The notes beneath the pieces were generated by a model. That model ran no database searches. It saw only the letters and a program-made list of their open reading frames with translations, and was not told where the DNA came from. Source: Aeromonas fluvialis (GTDB lineage Bacteria > Pseudomonadota > Gammaproteobacteria > Enterobacterales > Aeromonadaceae). Taken from it: 64,000 nucleotides of DNA. The translations under genes were made by a program, and so were the position numbers. The DNA is taken from contig NZ_CDBO01000040.1 of NCBI RefSeq assembly GCF_000819885.1, forward strand, positions 1 through 64,000, read 5' to 3'. Positions 61,012 through 64,000 of this stretch are shown here, piece by piece. Position 1 is the stretch's first letter. Every line of letters starts with the position of its first letter.

Positions 61012-62574
61012 CTACTGCTGCCCCGATTTAAGGTGACGCGGCCGAATGCCCAGCAGCAACAGCGCCACGGCGTAGATCCCCGCCCCCAGCGCCAGCAGCA
61101 TGGTCAGCTGCAAACTGGCCTTGCCCATGCTCCATGCCCCCCACAGGGCCAGATCAGGGGACAAGTAGGCGAGCACGCCCCCCATCAGCACGCTGGCGAC
61201 CAGCAGCTTGAGGCAGAAGACACCGGTATGACGGGAGGGACGATAGACGCTCTGCTGGTACAACCCCTTGAACAGCAAGGCCGCATTCAGGGTACCCGAG
61301 CAGGCGGTCGAGAGCGCCAGCCCCACATAACCGAGCGGATAGATGAAAATGAGGTTGCACCCCATGTTGGCGACCATCGACATCACCCCGATCCGCACCG
61401 GCGTTCTGGTATCCTGACGGGCGTAGTAACCCGGTGCCAATACCTTGATCAGCATCAGGGAGAGCAGACCTGTGGTGGAGGCCAGCAGGCTGGCGCTCGA
61501 CATGGCCACTTCATGCAGGCCAAACTCACCGCGCATAAACAGCACGCGCAAAATGGGCTCGCGCATGACCCCAATCCCCACCATGGCGGGCAGGCCGAGC
61601 AGCATCACCATCCGCACTCCCCAATCCATGGTGCGGGAGAAGTCGGCCGGGTCGGCATCCACGTGCGTCTTCGCCAGCGCAGGCAGGATCACGGTGCTGA
61701 TAGCCACCGCAAAGAGGCCGAGGGGGAACTCCAGCAGACGATCCGAGTAGTAGAGGTAACTGATGGCACCGGTCGCCAGGAAGGAGGCGAGCATGGTATT
61801 GATCAGCAGGTTGATCTGGCTGACCGACACGCCAAACAGCGCCGGGATCATCAGGGTGCGGATCTTCACCACCCCCGGGTGATGCCACCCCCACTTGGGC
61901 CACACCAGCATGTTGATCTGGCGTAAAAACGGGAACTGGAACAAAAACTGGACCAAACCGCCCAAAAAGACACCAATCGCCAGCGAGAGCTCCGGCTTGT
62001 CCATCAGCGGGGCAATCCACCAGGCCGCCGCAATCATGGTGATATTGAGAAATACCGGCGTGAACGACGACACCGCAAAGCGACCGAAGGTGTTGAGAAT
62101 GGCCCCCGCCATGGCGGTAAAAGTGATGAACCAGAGGTAGGGGAAAGTGATTTTGAGCATCAGACTGGCGAGCTCGAACTTCTCGGCCGCCGGCCCGCCG
62201 TGCAGCCAGTCCCAGAACCAGCCCCAGCCAAACAGCGCGGTCAGTCCCCCTGATCCCAGCACCCCGAGCAGGGTAACCACGGTCACTATGCCCCCCAGGG
62301 TTCCCGCCACAGCTGCCAGCAATTCGCGCACTTCACTCTCGTCACCGTTTTTTTTGTACTCCGTCATCACGGGAACAAAGGCCTGGTTGAAGGCACCTTC
62401 GGCAAACAGGCGACGCAGAAAATTGGGGATGCGATTGGCAAAGAAGAAGACGTCTGCGGCCACCCCGGCACCGAGCAGATTGGCGATGACGATATCGCGA
62501 ACCAAGCCCATAACGCGGGATGCCAGCGTCATTCCGGACACGATCATGCCGGATTTGATCAATTTCTTACTCAA
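61012..62574 (-). CDS. murJ: Lipid II flippase MurJ
   Basis: A 520-residue MOP-superfamily membrane protein with about 14 helices that flips lipid II for peptidoglycan synthesis. It shows GMIVSGMTLASRVMGLVRDIVIANLLGAG and RIPNFLRRLFAEGAFNQAFVPV with the conserved arginines of the cavity, and FLATGAISYLYYSDRLLEFPLG. It is divergent from rpsT and upstream of ribF on the same strand. Confidence 0.97.
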   Translation of the reverse strand: MSKKLIKSGMIVSGMTLASRVMGLVRDIVIANLLGAGVAADVFFFANRIPNFLRRLFAEGAFNQAFVPVMTEYKKNGDESEVRELLAAVAGTLGGIVTVVTLLGVLGSGGLTALFGWGWFWDWLHGGPAAEKFELASLMLKITFPYLWFITFTAMAGAILNTFGRFAVSSFTPVFLNITMIAAAWWIAPLMDKPELSLAIGVFLGGLVQFLFQFPFLRQINMLVWPKWGWHHPGVVKIRTLMIPALFGVSVSQINLLINTMLASFLATGAISYLYYSDRLLEFPLGLFAVAISTVILPALAKTHVDADPADFSRTMDWGVRMVMLLGLPAMVGIGVMREPILRVLFMRGEFGLHEVAMSSASLLASTTGLLSLMLIKVLAPGYYARQDTRTPVRIGVMSMVANMGCNLIFIYPLGYVGLALSTACSGTLNAALLFKGLYQQSVYRPSRHTGVFCLKLLVASVLMGGVLAYLSPDLALWGAWSMGKASLQLTMLLALGAGIYAVALLLLGIRPRHLKSGQQ

Positions 62575-62688
62575 GACGAGGCCTCTGGAACTGTCAGAAT
62601 GAAAAGAATGCTGCTAGAATCGGCCGACAGTTTAACCGTCTCCCTACTGACACACCACCGGGAGGCGGTGTTTATTTGCACAAATCAT

Positions 62689-62717
62689 TTGACAATATGT
62701 GGTTGGAAGGGCATATT
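62689..62717 (+). promoter_or_regulatory. Promoter of rpsT
   Basis: TTGACA (62689-62694) and CATATT (62712-62717) are 17 bases apart, 49 bases before the rpsT start. The -35 is perfect and the -10 is moderate. Confidence 0.55.
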
Positions 62718-62765
62718 TCCGGGCCTTTTCAATACACTCGCTAAGACAGTTTTAGGAGTTTTACC

Positions 62766-63029
62766 TTGGCTAACATCAAATCTGCTAAGAAGCGCGCTCT
62801 TCAGTCAGAAAAACGCCGTCAGCACAACGCCAGCCGTCGTTCCATGACCCGTACCTACCTGAAGAAAGTCATTGCTGCTATCGCCTCTGGCGACAAAGCT
62901 GCTGCGACTGCCGCTTTCGCTGTTGCTCAGCCGATCATGGATCGTATGGCGACCAAAGGCCTGATCCACAAGAACAAAGCTGCTCGTCACAAGAGCCGCC
63001 TGTCTGCCCAGATCAAAGCTATGGCTTAA
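62766..63029 (+). CDS. rpsT: 30S ribosomal protein S20
   Basis: 87 residues, [35 protein letters not shown], binding 16S rRNA. The start codon is TTG at 62766, behind TTAGGAG. E. coli rpsT also starts at UUG, which lets S20 control its own translation, so the choice looks conserved. It is monocistronic with its own promoter and terminator. Confidence 0.98.
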   Translation: MANIKSAKKRALQSEKRRQHNASRRSMTRTYLKKVIAAIASGDKAAATAAFAVAQPIMDRMATKGLIHKNKAARHKSRLSAQIKAMA

Positions 63030-63052
63030 TCAGCTTCTGCTGATCAAAGCTG

Positions 63053-63080
63053 AAAAAACCGGCCTTAGTGCCGGTTTTTT
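63053..63080. terminator. Bidirectional terminator between rpsT and the hlyU-like gene
   Basis: AAAAACCGGC-CTTAGT-GCCGGTTTTT lies between convergent genes. Confidence 0.9.
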
Positions 63081-63381
63081 ATTTATCTGTACTGCAATAA
63101 AGTCGATGCAGCAAACTAATCACTTCACGCACCTCATGGCTGCGCAGCGAATAGTAGACCGTCTGGGCCTCTTTGCGCGTCGTCACCAGCTCATCCCGCC
63201 GCAACAGCGCCAGATGCTGTGACAAGGCCGACTGACTCAATCCCAATCGCTCGTTGAGCTCCCCCACCGACAGCTCCCGCTCCAGCAACTGGCACAGAAT
63301 AAACAGCCGCCGTTCATTGGCCAGCGCCTTGAGCAAGGCCACCGCCCGACTCGCATTGGCTTCCATCTCTTCAAGTTGCAT
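63079..63381 (-). CDS. hlyU: HlyU-like ArsR-family transcription regulator
   Basis: A 100-residue winged-helix protein. MEANASRAVALLKALANERRL, LSVGELNERLGLSQSALSQHLALLRRDELVTTRKEAQTVYYSL and ISLLHRLYC match Vibrio HlyU nearly in full by eye. HlyU lifts H-NS silencing of toxin genes in Vibrio. The ATG at 63381 follows GAGGAGA. The hairpin shared with rpsT ends it. Confidence 0.88.
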   Translation of the reverse strand: MQLEEMEANASRAVALLKALANERRLFILCQLLERELSVGELNERLGLSQSALSQHLALLRRDELVTTRKEAQTVYYSLRSHEVREVISLLHRLYCSTDK

Positions 63382-63431
63382 ACATCTCTCCTCTGCCACT
63401 CATCGCCGATGATACGTGGTGACGGGTCGTT

Positions 63432-64000
63432 TTAAAACGACAGGGTGGCCGGCTGGATGGCGGAGAAGTTCTCCTGGCCGGAAAAGAGAAAGGTAAAATC
63501 GCTCTCGCAGACCCGCTTCACCGCCGGATGCTGGATCATCCGCTCGGCGAAGATGACGTAATACTCCTCCATCAGATCCTGGGTTTCCCCGATCAGCATC
63601 ACCCCCTCCCCTTCGAGGATCTCCTCCCGATAGATAGTTGGGGCCATGAAAATCCCCTGATTGAAGAAACCAAACGCCTTCATCAAGGCGGCATCATCAA
63701 ACTCGCCAAGAATGCTGGGGGAGACACCTTGCTGTTCGAACCACTGGGTCAGCTGACGCCCCATGGCGGTACGGCGACCGGGGATCAGCAGCTTGCGCTC
63801 TTCCAGACAGGCTGGAAAGGGCTTTTCAGGCAACGGCGCCTTGCAGAAGAAGCTGACGCCACAGCCGCCCAATCGTTTGGAGAGCAGGCCCGCATGCTGG
63901 CTGGAGTCCACCGGACAGTCGGAGAGGATCATATCGAGCTTGTGCTCGCTCAGCTGCTCCAGCAGCAGTTCGTGGGTTGATTCAAAACAGCGCAGATGGA
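63432..64000 (-). CDS. nhaR: LysR-family regulator NhaR, 5' part outside the window
   Basis: The C-terminal effector-binding part of a LysR-type protein, at least 189 residues; the frame stays open to base 64000, so the HTH lies outside. [31 protein letters not shown] and [22 protein letters not shown] are closest to NhaR as I recall it. NhaR activates the Na+/H+ antiporter gene nhaA. In E. coli nhaR also lies beside rpsT. The ATG at 63932 is internal, not the start. Confidence 0.82.
   Translation of the reverse strand, partial: HLRCFESTHELLLEQLSEHKLDMILSDCPVDSSQHAGLLSKRLGGCGVSFFCKAPLPEKPFPACLEERKLLIPGRRTAMGRQLTQWFEQQGVSPSILGEFDDAALMKAFGFFNQGIFMAPTIYREEILEGEGVMLIGETQDLMEEYYVIFAERMIQHPAVKRVCESDFTFLFSGQENFSAIQPATLSF

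Overview
The window is about 64 kb of gammaproteobacterial chromosome, most likely Aeromonas. The reasons are GC-rich codon use, proteins close to both Vibrio and enterobacterial versions (HlyU-type regulator, LuxS, Rsd, HolD-RimI, YtjB-SerB, deo operon), and a complete FimU-PilV-PilW-PilX-PilY1-PilE pilin operon beside ispH. The order rpsT, murJ, ribF, ileS, lspA, fkpB, ispH, minor pilins resembles that of Pseudomonas aeruginosa. I see no rRNA, tRNA, insertion sequence, prophage or CRISPR array. Nearly all of the window is intact housekeeping or accessory chromosome.

Layout. 1-8.6 kb: a MarR-GNAT fusion coupled to a beta-helix acetyltransferase, prfC, a wrecked diguanylate cyclase gene, the RavA-ViaA chaperone pair, holD, rimI and a thioredoxin-like protein. 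8.8-19.6 kb: a long-chain acyl-CoA synthetase facing an oxidoreductase-yqaA-M16 peptidase-gshA operon, then small membrane or secreted genes (including a tandem pair of related secreted proteins) and fpr. 19.7-25.6 kb: the rpsF-rpsR-rplI operon without priB, mntH with a Fur-like box, an alanyl-tRNA editing protein, a PACE efflux protein, hupA, rsd and a PilZ protein. 25.7-32.2 kb: radA divergent from a large two-PilZ protein, a hydrolase, and serB divergent from ytjB.

32.3-41.7 kb: nucleoside salvage (deoCABD, xapX-like, nupC), a TatD-family nuclease, a lone prepilin, a small conserved-looking protein, luxS and a lysozyme-fold lipoprotein. 41.7-43.7 kb: glnB and nadE. 43.7-54.9 kb: a pilin island of two minor-pilin operons. 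The first (GspH-PilW-PilX-PilV type) has unusually large last two members and no PilY1; the second is the standard set with PilY1. Two PilE-type pilin genes lie between them. 55.1-64 kb: ispH, fkpB, lspA, ileS, ribF, murJ, rpsT, an HlyU-type regulator and the 3' part of nhaR.

The genes that fit together best are: deo enzymes plus NupC for uptake and breakdown of nucleosides; ileS-lspA-fkpB-ispH, which overlap at start and stop codons; and the pilin island, whose products should build the initiation or tip complex of type IV pili. The strongest candidates for undescribed biology are the first pilin operon (a possible second, PilY1-free tip complex) and the tandem secreted pair at 18.1-18.8 kb. 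All assignments were made by reading the sequence; no database search was run.
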